Assembly (NCBI RefSeq): GCF_000143415.4 | Contig: NW_003314267.1 | Span: 2,877,028-2,941,027, forward strand | From: Selaginella moellendorffii | Lineage: Eukaryota; Streptophyta; Lycopodiopsida; Selaginellales; Selaginellaceae | DNA length: 64,000 bases | Reading direction: 5' to 3' | Part shown: in pieces, positions 1 through 10,914 of the stretch | Layout of the letters: each line of letters begins with the position of its first letter | How positions within the stretch are numbered: position 1 is the stretch's first letter | Made by a program: the position numbers and the translations under genes | The notes under the pieces: generated by a model | Database searches by the model: none | The model's input: the letters and a program-made list of their open reading frames with translations, nothing else | Told to the model about the DNA's origin: nothing

Positions 1-2200
1 ATTGGAAATGTTCATCTTCACTTTCTCAAGCACATCATGGATTTTTCTTTAGGAAATCATCAGCCACATGATGACATGAGCCACTGAATTGTGACCAGCG
101 TTCATGTACATGTTGAGCATGTCTATGATATGAGCGTCTTCCAGTGCCTCTTTTTTTGTCATCCAGCTGATCCATGAGCAACGAAAGAATGCTTGTTTCC
201 TGTGGCTTTCCAGAAGTGCTGGTTGATCACGTCCTGGATAAGCTTGATGAGCTTTTGCCTCGGCCTGAAAATGGGAAAACGTCACAAAGCTATGTACAAC
301 GCATATGGCTTTGTTGTATGCTGAGGAAGTTGATGGGGAGAGCCTGAATGCCTTGGTTGACAATGTAGTACAAGGAGAAAGTCTCTTCCATGTCGAGACT
401 GGAGTCTTTCCCATATAAAATGTAGAGGACAGTTAGAAACGTGAACTGTCATATCAGAAAAAAGCAGTGTCAACAAGAAAACTAAGACAATTGCTTACCG
501 GTAAGAAGAACGATCTTATCCTGCATAGACCACCTTGCAAGGCACGCTTTTATGTTGTTGACGATGAGGGGCACATACTGCTTGAGAGCTTTGGGATTGT
601 TCACAGCAGGCTTGGAGCTTCAAGTGGCTCTTTCACAGCAGTGCTCTCCGGCCATCCTGTTTCAAAACTGTCTTTACAAATTTGCATGCTGCCATAACAG
701 AAACGCCTTGTAAAACCCACTCGATTGTACCTGAAACCAAGAAAAAGCAACAGCTAAACAAGCGAAAGAAAGTACAAGATCACTCAACTTTGCAATGTAG
801 TCGGTTTTCCAGACTTGAAGCCTCTGAGAAAAGCAGACACGTTGCCAAAGATCCCAGTAGAAGTGGAGGCTGTCCTGGTTTGAGCACCGTCTCATGGTAC
901 CACTTGTTGAGAAAACTCGAGAATGTCAGCAAGGCAGTGACTGCCACGCTGCTGTGGATTCCCAGTGAACAGCCTGGGATTTACTTAGCTGGCTATCTGG
1001 ACAACTTGGAGGAGGAAGAACCCCTAAATGGTATGGCATTGGCACTCAGCTATGGCATCTGATCGATTGAGCGGCTGGTCACGTATATTAGTGGCTACAG
1101 TGATGATAACTTGTGCACAAAGCTGCTGCATTGCCAGGGCGCTCTTTGCTGGGAAATTTCGAGCAAACACTGGATATTTCAATCGGCTCCAAAATTGTAA
1201 AACAGCTATACAACACAAAATTTTAGGATTTTATCCCACACAGATCACTGCAAGAATACTGCAACCATAAACTCTTTGCCTTTCAATTCTGTAATGAGAG
1301 AAAATCTACAACAGAACAACATGGCATTAGTGTTAAAAAAAAGATCTAAAGCGAGGGACAATGTAATCAAATTCTAAGGTTTTGCTTCTTGATCCAGTGA
1401 GCACCTGATGATGTGGGCAACAACTTGTCTAGCATCCGGCTGTACGGCTTATGCTTGCCAGGCTTGTGAAGGATTAGCGAGCAGCATCTCTTGCCAATCA
1501 GCAAGAATTGGGTATTGCAGCCTCTTCGCACTCTCCTTGCTGCTTGCATGGATGCTGCATGACCTCCAGTGAGAAAATCCCATGTAAGTTCTTGTGATTT
1601 GCGACAACACCTACTTTTTTTCGCTTGTGGCGGGGATCAATCACTTCTCACCTGACAAGGATTTTTTTTGGCACAAAAGCTGTTCTATGCATGAGCTTTG
1701 GGAAGTACCAAAGCAATCACAAGGACTCTTGGCATCATGGCAACTGAATGATCAAGCTCTTATCGTCTGGTCTGGTCTCACTGTGCTTTGCCTCATCCTT
1801 CTTCCCAATGACACTGTGGATGCTGATGGTAAATCTAATGCTTTTCTCTTGGATTTATAACCATAGTTTCTTTCGTCTTCTGGCAGGAAGACTCTCGACA
1901 TACAACTGGAATGCTTCATGGATTGCCAAAGATAGTCAGTTCTGGTAATGTTCTTCTTCATTTCTTTACCTTTTATACATAGAACAAGATGCACACTTCA
2001 CAGGTATAATGCCTTACTTGCTGTGTCTTTAGTGTGCTACATCACGACTTTTGCTTTCTTGGGATATCTGTGTAAGTGGTTCAAGCCTGCTTATCAAGAT
2101 TGCAAGCTCAATCTCTTCTTTATCACAAGCTTGCTATCTCTTAGCATCTCTTTTTCTGCTATCTTCTTTAAATCCATTGCCAATCCATTCTAAAATTGTT
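1..2200. other. Unidentified exon-like pieces, probably decayed
   Basis: No gene could be assembled here. Short stretches look exon-like. On the minus strand, about 490-670 ends in a good donor (CCG|GTAAGC at about 500) and reads as a helical segment, and about 360-440 follows an acceptor, but the best frames of the two do not join. A plus-strand piece around 1,690-2,090 has several GT/AG pairs but no recognisable domain. The stretch may be the end of a larger gene lying to the left, or a pseudogene. Function unknown. Confidence 0.25.
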
Positions 2201-2222
2201 CATTTTTAATTCTATAATACAG

Positions 2223-2560
2223 GGAACAACTCAAAACTGTTGAGAAACACCTTCAGTGCTCAAGATCTTTGTGTGGCGACTTGCTCACTCTCGCAGACAT
2301 CTGGCTGTTCATGACATTGTACAGGTTTGATGCTGTCTACCACATTCTTTTCAAGTGCTCCAAGTGAAAGTTGTTGGAGTTTTCGAATCTTTATGGCTAC
2401 ATGCGACAGATATACCAGCTTCCTACACATCTGTTCAAGTTGTGATTGCTAGTAATGTCTTGTTCTTTTTTGTTAGATTCCAGGAGTGTCGTCCACTTGC
2501 AACCTCCCGAGCATAATGGATGGCTACTATGGGGCCTTGTTCCCTCTCAACCCATGAGGT
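2223..2560 (+). pseudogene. Remnant of glutathionyl-hydroquinone reductase (YqjG/ECM4 type GST)
   Basis: Two exon-like pieces read like the C-terminal GST domain of the YqjG/ECM4 family, which reduces glutathionyl-hydroquinones. The first (2,223-2,367) begins after an acceptor and carries LTLADIWLFMTLYRFDAVY followed by FKCSK, the family's characteristic helix. The reading frame then meets TGA at 2,365-2,367, where homologs continue. It resumes as a segment containing NLYGYMRQIYQLP, and after an intron-like gap (ending near 2,476) as MDGYYGALFPLNP followed by a stop. I found no N-terminal thioredoxin-like domain with its catalytic cysteine upstream. The internal stop and missing 5' half point to a decayed copy. 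The family assignment is good; the pseudogene call assumes no unseen splice rescue. Confidence 0.55.
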
Positions 2561-3119
2561 ATCCAGCCAGCCATTCACTCTAGTATGGAACCAAAAGTTT
2601 GTACAACCAATAATGCTTAGAAAGAAAGTTGATATGAACTCTCAGAAAAAATTCTCTATGTAACAAGTCTACTTGAAGCTCTTATCTTGAAAAGAAAATT
2701 TAGTTCCTTCTAGAATATATGTTTTTTATTTTTTATTTTTTATGTAATATATTTATTTTGAATTACATTTTCTTTTGTCCTTTAGCTCAATTTATAATTT
2801 TCTTACAAGAAACATCAACAAACTTACAAGATTACAGTCATGCATACTTTATTAAATGTAGTGTTACCTTTTTGTTCTGCTAAACAGTGCATAGAAGCTA
2901 ATAACATGCAATCTGTGATTTCTAGACAAACTTTTATTTATAAATCTCCTCATTCCACTCACAGCATTCTGTGTTGAAGAGAGCATCGAGACTTCTTGCT
3001 CATTGGGTATTAACGCAGTCACCGACTTAGTATTCTAACAAAATCCCACAGTCAAGAGTTCTCCAAACTTTCGAAACACCACAACACTTACAAAGAATGG
3101 AATTTCATTTGTGTGAACA

Positions 3120-4560
3120 CTATTAGAAATCCACGATAAAACCTGCAAAAATACTCTTTCTTATAGCAAAAAAGAGAGAAGAAAAGAGAAAGAAGTCTAA
3201 GTGAAACCAACCAACCTCCGAGATTTCATTGGCACCACTGTATGGAGCAATAAGCATCAAGGCTAAATCTTGCTCCTCATCATCCAAATGCCACCAGGTA
3301 TTGATTCTCTTCACCACCGGCTTTTGACAGTTTGGATCTCTTCTAAAATGTATCATCAAAATCCTTGCCACGTCTTGCTCTTGGTACTGCCTCCACCCAC
3401 AAGTCTCATGGACGGGTCAGAACCGAGGCAGTAATAGCAAAATTTCTGCACAAGAGCGAGGATTAATTAACCAGAGAGCTATATAAGTATCCACCTTTTG
3501 CATTTCGCTGTCAAGCCATGATAGGCTCAAACGCTTGTCTTTGTATGCACTGTCAGCAGCAAAATTGTGGCTATCAATGTCTTCACTTACGAGCTCATCT
3601 TGCACGATCCTCATCGTCTAATATGAGAAACTCGTCAGCTAGAAACAATAGGAAAGAAAAATCTTACACTGTGGAGTTGATCAAGCTGAAAACCAGGCCT
3701 TCCAGCAACCACATTGCAGTACCATGTTTCTACATCTTTTCCATCTGCGGAGAAGTCTGCGGGATCACATCCAAGTTTGGAACCGTGATGCTTTGCAGCT
3801 GAGGAAGAAATAAAAGCAGGCACATCAAATTGCAATTCAAAAGATAGCAAAAGGAGGAAGAGCCTACGTAGTACTTACCATATATTCTTCCACAGTTTCC
3901 ATGAAGGAGTCACGGGTCAATTTACCTGCAAAGGGAAAGAAATCATCTCAAAGCTGCCGAAAAGAAGATTCTTACCATAAACAATTATGAGCTGGACACC
4001 TGGGTCTTTGATGAAAACTACTGCCGGTGCCACCTCTAATCCAAGCCTGCTTCACACGCAAAAGCATGAATCAATTCACGTGATTATCACTAAAACTACC
4101 GGCTTTTCCAAATCGAACCTCCCTCTTGCCTCCACAAAACACATCCGAAAGACGTCAACTCGGAGTACTTCTTGGCCGCTTCTCTTACAAATGGAAGTGC
4201 ATGCTCTCCTGTGTCAGAAAAAAGAATAACTTTCACCTAAAAAGAAGTGCAAAAGAGAGAGATTTTGATTAGCATCGTAGGATTTTGTTTATGTTACTAT
4301 ACCAGCACCTTATGCGGTCCAGATTTTTGAATGAACTTGGGTATCTGTGTGACTTTAGTCAGTACTTGTTTTAGAATTTAGTGAAAATTGTGGCTACCAA
4401 GTTCTGAGAAGAATAATAACGAATGCGAGGAAGATCGAGAAGCAGCGTTGCTGTCCCAGTCCAGTATAGAATCGTAGCTGAGGCCTTTGGAGTACCTACA
4501 GTGTTCGTCAGGAAAAGCGGAACAAGGCTTCATGAATTTACCGAATCAGGCATTTTAATT
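3120..4560 (-). CDS. Multi-exon gene with thioredoxin-like C-terminal region (possibly DnaJ-domain family)
   Basis: Read on the minus strand, a run of short exons with plausible GT-AG introns can be followed. One piece has a DLPRIRYYSSQNL-like segment (about 4,420-4,530). The next has GPHKVKVILFSDTG (joined across an intron), a thioredoxin-fold strand, then a segment ending FGCVLWRQEGG (about 4,100-4,215). After that come VAPAVVFIKDPGVQ (about 3,980-4,050), a segment with KLGCDPADFS and WYCNVVAGRPG (about 3,690-3,800), one with KDKRLSLSWLDSEMQK (about 3,500-3,600), and one with EEQDLALMLIAPYSG (about 3,220-3,310). The order is reminiscent of plant DnaJ-domain proteins with a DNAJC16-like thioredoxin tail, but no J domain was found and the family name is my inference. 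It lies downstream of the Kelch gene on the same strand. Start and end are approximate; it may be partial. Confidence 0.35.
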
Positions 4561-4699
4561 TCCTACACCCCAGTGGCTTGGCAACAAGAGATGGAATCTC
4601 TGAAGAAAAAAATGAAAGAAAATGAAAGCAAATAGGAGGTTTACGTGTTTACCATGGCGTCTGATCCACCTCTTTCCTGCCAAGAGCTTTGCGAGTTGA

Positions 4700-5640
4700 A
4701 CTTCTCCTAGTTCGACTCTCAAAAGATTAACTTGGCCTTCGAGAACTTCCGCTGAAACCACGAACAGCATGGCTGGAAAAAACACGAACACGCAAAGCAT
4801 TACCCAGCCTTTCCCACACTGGTGAGATCACAAACTTGGAAACGCAAATGAATTCGCGAGTTTAAAACCAGCACAATGTATGTACCTGTGTCCATAATAT
4901 AAACGTCGTTTAGATAGGCATTACCAGCATCCTCGCCACCCATGACAACGAAACAGTTCTTATAAAAAGAGCAGGTATGGCTATCCTGAGGAATAGGCGA
5001 GACTCCAGTGGTAGAAATCTTCTTCCAGACAAAAGTATCTACAGGGAAAAAAAAAAAGTTTAGAAGAAAACAAGGAAAGATAACAGGATATTACTCGTGT
5101 TCAAAACATGGAGGTCGTTGTAGTACTACTCCTCTGAGGGATCACTGGATTTCCCACATCCCCCAAACACAAACAGGTTGTCACTGATGAGAGACGTGCT
5201 ATGTCCTTCTCTCGGAGCAGGAACATCACCAAAAACGTCAGGTTTCCCCCAGGTGTTGGTAGCTGCATCAGGTGATAAGAACAAGAAAAAAAAATTGATA
5301 GAACTCGGAGCTTACTAGTATCCAAAACAAAGAGATCGTTGAGCGGGCTGGTTCCATCGGTACCACCAAACACATAGAGCTTAGACCCGACGGCCGTTGA
5401 GCTGTGGCTGTCTTGAGGAGAAGGGTGCGTTCCTTTCATCACAGGCTTGCTCCAGGTGTACGTCCCTGCGCAATCCCACCAGAAGAGTGAAGAACCGATG
5501 ACAACGTGAATCCCCTCGTAATCCAATCTGCAAAGCATACATAAGCAAAGCATTCCCTCCCAGTCGATGGAGCGGTTGCAAATCTAGATTTGAAACAGTG
5601 CCTCCCATATTGCCATCTTGGCCGTCGATATCAATCGTCA
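4700..5640 (-). pseudogene. Kelch-repeat protein gene with an in-frame stop
   Basis: Three successive exons on the minus strand encode Kelch repeats, which fold into a beta-propeller for protein binding. The first has GTYTWSKPVMKG then DSHSSTAVGSKLYVFGG and DLFVLDT. The second has TNTWGKPDVFGDVPAPREGH then LFVFGGCGKSSDPSEE. The third has YYNDLHVLNT and, after an intron, TFVWKKISTTG and VVMGGEDAG. Introns of about 50 bp separate them. An in-frame TAG (plus-strand 5,126-5,128) splits EE from YYNDL, where related proteins read through, so the propeller is broken. The N-terminal repeats are also not convincing upstream of about 5,560. Most similar in style to plant tandem-Kelch (galactose-oxidase-like) proteins. 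A sequencing error cannot be excluded. Confidence 0.5.
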
Positions 5641-5828
5641 CAGATTTGGATAGTCGGATTAATAGTATCTACCATAAGTAAAATTGAATATTCTAAAAAT
5701 GGAATATGTGACGCCGATGCCAAAATAGCAACTTTAAATAAAGAGTTTGATGATTGTGATTTTATGAATATTTAGGGCAAGTCAAACGGCGCGCCATCTT
5801 ATTATTTTTCTGTTGCGTGCATTTCAGG

Positions 5829-8800
5829 ATGAAGGTGACGACAACTCCAGCGCAGGAGTTGGCGCTCTCGAATTGTGCTTATTGCTCTGCTGCAGAAATT
5901 GCCAAATTCTTGCTACCAGGGAGAGACTATGGCTGGGCACTCATTGGCTCAAACATGGTTCTCAATGTGAAATATCCTTCTGATTAACCACGTTTTATCA
6001 GTTTTTCTTGACGTGTCATATAATACAGCTCATGAAAGCATACAAGAAGGCCAGATTGCGCTCAACGCAATCCAACGACGGAATGCAAAAGTTTCATCCG
6101 GGGATGAAATTTCTGTAGCCAAGTAAGAATCAAGCTCTTCCAGTTCAATAACTCTAATGCATATCCTAGATTTCTCGCCCCAGACAAGGGCTTTAAGCTC
6201 GTCGTGGTAAATCTTGAGCTAGAGTTTGTGAAGGCGAAGGGTAAAAGTGAACAGGTTTTTCCTGTCCCTTTTCTGGTTTTCGACCTGGCTTACAAATGTA
6301 AATAAAATGCGCAGCTTGATGCTCAGACTCTGGGACAAGAGCTTCAACGACGGTTTGTCTCACAGGTCAGTGTCGAGAGTCTTTTCTTAGCTTGAGCAAG
6401 GTGAGGAAAATGACATTGCGTTCGTAAAGGTCTTCACTGTCGGCCAGAAAGCAACGTTCGAATACTGTGGTATCAATTACGTTTTTAATGTCTCACATAC
6501 TTTGGTGGAGGGGCAAAAAGAAAACGACACCAACGTAATACGTGGAATGCTTAGCCCTGAGACAGCGTTTCTGTTTGAGACAAATCCTGGCTCAGGAATC
6601 AAGGTAATGCAAGTTTAAAATTAGTGGTCCTTATCTAAGAAGTTTTTAGATTGTCAACCAACGTGGTGGAACAACTAGTAATATCTTCAAACAAAAAGAC
6701 CTGAATTTTCAGAAGCTGGGGATTGGTGGTTTGGACTTACAATTCCAGGACATCTTTCGTCGAGCTTTCGCATCTAGGGTTTTTCCACCTCATGTAGTCA
6801 GCAGGTATACTCTATATCCGCGAAGTTTAACTTGAACTTGCTCACATGTAAAGGTTGGGAATCTCTCATGTAAAGGGATTGCTGCTTTTTGGCCCTCCTG
6901 GTACTGGGAAGACATTGATTGCTCGGCAGATCGGGAAAATGTTAAATGGGCGTGAGCCAAAGGTAAATCATGTTCCACATTCTTCGTGGATAGCATATCG
7001 TACTGTTTTTTTTCGCTAAGGTTGTCAATGGACCTGAAGTTCTCAGCAAGTTTGTTGGAGAGACAGAGAAAAACATTCGGGACCTTTTTTCTGACGCTGA
7101 AAACGACAAAGAATGCATGGTTGTGCCGTCTGGAGATTAGAGCTATAATGAAGCCTTTATCTCTATTCTGCAGGTGACCATAGCGAGCTTCATATTATTA
7201 TATTTGATGAACTTGATGCAATATGCAAGGTACATATTTCTCCAGACATTAGGGCATATTTATCTGTTTCAGCAGCTTTTGTTTTTGGCAGGCAAGGGGT
7301 ACGACCAGAGACAGTACAGGGGTCCATGACGGGATTGTCAATCAGTTGCTTACAAAGGTTGGTTCATAGATTATTTCTCCCAGTTGTTTTTGAAACCTTC
7401 TATAGATTCCTGGCGTCGATTCACTCAACAATATACTCCTCATTGGAATGACCAACCGGAAAGATTTGCTGGACGAAGCATTGCTAAGGTCGTATAGATT
7501 ATGGTGTTTTATAACTAATATTTAAACCAGACCAGGGCGTCTTGAGGTGCAAATAGAAATCGGGCTGCCTGACGAGAAAGGGAGACTTCAGATTCTTCGA
7601 ATCCATTCAACTCAGATGAAAGAACACTCATTTTTGGCTTCTGATGTGAACTTGGAGGAGCTTGGTAAGGAATCACTTCAACAAAACTAGAATTACTTGT
7701 GTCTTTACAGCTACACGAACAAAGAATTTTAGTGGTGCGGAACTAGAAGGTCTGGTTAAAAGTGCAGTATCGTTTGGTCTTAATCGACAAGTCAATGTGG
7801 AAGACTTATCGCAACCAATTGATGAAGAAAATATCAAAGTGACAATGAACGATTTTCTTCAGGCACTACATGAAGTCAAACCTGCTTTTGGCGCCGCTAT
7901 AAACACTTTGGAGATGTACAGGTGCAGTTTCTGCCTTGAAAAGCAAATAATAAATCCTTATTTCCATTTTCAGGACAAACGGCATGATGAATTGTGGAGA
8001 TAGACACAGACATATAAGGGAGACTGCGATGACGCTTGTAGAACAGGTGAAGAGTAGTGAGCGCACATCATTGCTTACTTTCCTTCTTGAAGGACCTAGT
8101 GGAAGGTACTGTTCTGTCATTCTTTTGATTTTGCATCACAACTTTTTCAGTGGCAAGACGGCTCTCGCGTCAACAGTTGCAATTGACAGTGATTTTCCAT
8201 ACATGAAGATTGTATAAACTTTCGAGCATAGTGCATATTTTAATTGGTATTTCTAATTTATCAGGTTACATGTGAAAACATGGTTGGACTGACGGAGGCC
8301 ACCAAGTGTGGATTGATCACTAAGGTGAGAAATTTTCTTATATTTAATATTACAATTTTTAATCTATAGCTCTATTCGACAGGTTTTCGAAGATGCTTAT
8401 AAGTCACCATTGAGCATTATTATTTTAGACGAAATTGAAAGGTAAACATTTAAAATATGTAGGTAGATACCATTTATTATGCAGGTTGCTTGAATATGTG
8501 AACATTGGCCCACGTTCTCCAACGTCATACTTCAAACACTATTTGTTCTCATAAAAAAGTTACCGCCCAAGGTTGATGCCTTGTCATGCTGAAGCTGTTT
8601 TTTAATTGAGCATTATTCATTTAGGGTAAGAAGTTGATGGTTATTGGAACTTCAAGTATGGTTCATGTACTTCAGTCTATGGATCTTGTGGGTGCATTCA
8701 ATGTGACTTTAAATGCTCCAAACCTCGAACCCAATGACGTGAAAAAGGTACAATTACCCTAAGTAGCCCAGTGGCAACCCAAAGGCTTTTTCAGGTCTTG

Positions 8801-9048
8801 CAAGAAATTCGTGTGTTCGCTCCTCAAGACATTGATACAGCCGTGCGAGCTTTAGACCAAGAGGTGCCTCATTTAAGCAGTTTCATATACCAAACTCTTG
8901 TCTTCTACAGATACCGATCAAACGATTATTGATGCTGGTAGAAATGGCTGCACAAGGGAAAGGGGGTGAAGGAGCTGCAGATGTTTATGCTGGTAAAAAG
9001 AAGATTGACATTAACCACTTCTTTGAGTGCCTTCATGACCTTGCATGA
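5829..9048 (+). pseudogene. NSF: Vesicle-fusing ATPase NSF (SEC18), apparently frameshifted
   Basis: About 20 short exons match N-ethylmaleimide-sensitive factor, the AAA+ ATPase that disassembles SNARE complexes after membrane fusion. The N domain starts MKVTTTPAQELALSN and includes IALNAIQRRNAKVS. D1 has Walker A GPPGTGKT (about 6,900) and Walker B IIIFDELDAICK (about 7,200), then [22 protein letters not shown]2 has Walker A GPSGSGKT split by an intron (8,105/8,144) and SIIILDEIERLLEY. The C-terminus ends [13 protein letters not shown]. Introns are mostly 45-70 bp. Two defects: near 8,512 one base is missing relative to the family frame (NIGPR to FSNVILQTL), which removes the end of D2; and exon 1 (ending 5,966) does not join exon 2 (from 6,029) in frame with canonical sites. 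The sequence just before the ATG resembles an acceptor, so an upstream exon is possible. It is either a recent pseudogene or contains assembly errors. Confidence 0.75.
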
Positions 9049-10914
9049 AGGAGCTACCCACCTTGCTTGTACTTGTCGTAGAACTTTCTCTTCTTTTTTT
9101 TTTCCTGGTCGTGAATTAAAATACCAAGCTCACAAAGTAAATTGACATAGATGAGTAAGAAATTCCTTCTTGTTGAGTCTGATGTTAAACATTCCATTTA
9201 ACATGTTTTTCTAGAAGTATTCTTAAAACAAGTACGACCATACTTACTGCCATCTTCAGGATTTGTTAGATAAGAAACTATCGATGACTGAGGATTAGCA
9301 CTCACAAACGCATGAGAGTTTGACTTAGAAAAACTTTAGCCAACTCACTGGGTTCTTTGGGAACTTCGAAGACAATGTCAATTTTGGCTCAAATGACAGG
9401 CCCATGGCTGGCAGAACGTCTGCAACCTTTTCATGTTTTATGACAGAGGAAGCGAGTGGAAAAACAGTAAGAGAGATAATGGGAAAGAGCTGGAGGAAGA
9501 GTTTAGATTGTTTCAGTTTATAATTTTATCCACATATAGTTGAGATATTCTAATTCCTTTGACAGTTATGCTGAATGGTTTGTATGGAGAGAGATAAATG
9601 TCCAGGTCAATTATATTATATAAAGACATAAGTTGTAACTCATCAGGTGGTTGGTCATGACTCTCCTGTTGAATTTCCAAAACAATTAACTTCCACATAC
9701 ATCCCTACCTTTTGGCATTCTGGCTTTTGGAATTTAAACCATAAAATTTCTTCCCTTTTTTTATTGAATCTTCCTTTGAATCTAGTTCTGACCAGAGCAC
9801 ACTTACATACGTGTTATGGTAATCCCTTCCTTTTGAGGTGTGTTACATTTAATCCAAATTTGGTTCTGATCTTGTGCATCCACCCTCCTTTGATCAGTGT
9901 GATGACTAGCAGGGATCCCAGCTCCACTGGGATAGTTGATTTAATAATTCCTCTAGAATTTTCATTATCTTATAGATCAGTTCCTTGGTTGGAAATCCTA
10001 CGATTTCTTATGCAGCCAGCCTCTTGAAATGCAACAGCCCACATGCTGCTGGTTTCCTTTATGCACATCTTTAGAGCATACTTGAACTCCACCTGTGTTG
10101 TCTCAAGATTGCAAGAGCTGCAATAACCAGACATCTGCTGTTCGGGTAGTCTTTTTGCCACATCACTCCCCTGTTTACAGACTGATAGCCATTGTGAAGG
10201 AAATGAAGACAGATGAATTTTGCTACAGTTGGTTAGCTATGCCTAACCTACCCACTATCCTTACTATACACTTGGAATCCCCTATATGCAACCCCCCACC
10301 ACCCTTGAGAAACACATGCTTTGGGCTTTCACTCTTAGCCACCTTTAATACTAGGAATTAGTTTCTAGGACTAACTTGAAACTTCCTAAATATGAAATGA
10401 TGCTAAATTGTGAATTTGGCATGAGATGGACACCATTGTATTACGGACAATCTTTACATTCTGTAGATATGCCAAATTAGCAAATCTAGACTCTTTCCAT
10501 AAATAACATTTGAGATTGAAATGAGACTAATACAAAAGGCATGATAGCAAGGGTGTTTGGTAGACACAGTAAGCTATCATTTAGCAAATTTTGAGAGATC
10601 AAGCTTAATATTGCAGGGGTTCTTGATATTAACAAGTGCAAGCTAATGACACAAGTTTATCAAACCAGGCTGAGTATGCTCAGCAAGAAACACATAAAGT
10701 TCCTACCTTATGTCTAAAATCCTTGCTTCTCTGTGTCTAGCAACTCGATCTCTGGATTGAAGCATCTCATCGCCACGAGTCAATTAGTAGCCTAGACAAG
10801 GACGACGGCTTCTTCGACGGATCTTGCAGGGAGAGTGTGGCGTCAGCCATGGGGTTTTGTATCCAATTTAAGTGCATGAGCATTAATTAGTATCTTAACT
10901 AGCTCAAGTGGGAA
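9049..10914. other. AT-rich intergenic DNA, no gene seen
   Basis: No coding frame of quality and no RNA gene was recognised. A short piece around 10,240-10,350 resembles the segment of the array-bearing LTR family that precedes its hexamer array (a CTTACTATACACTTGGAA-like string followed by CTTTGGGCTTTCAC), so at least part is transposon debris. Confidence 0.5.

Noticed and set aside
7128-7183. Apparent non-canonical splice in NSF D1 (exon ending near KECM)
   Set aside because: A normal GT-AG solution exists: donor at 7,128 (GTCTGG) and acceptor at 7,183 (CCATAG) join VVP to ELHIIIFDE in frame.
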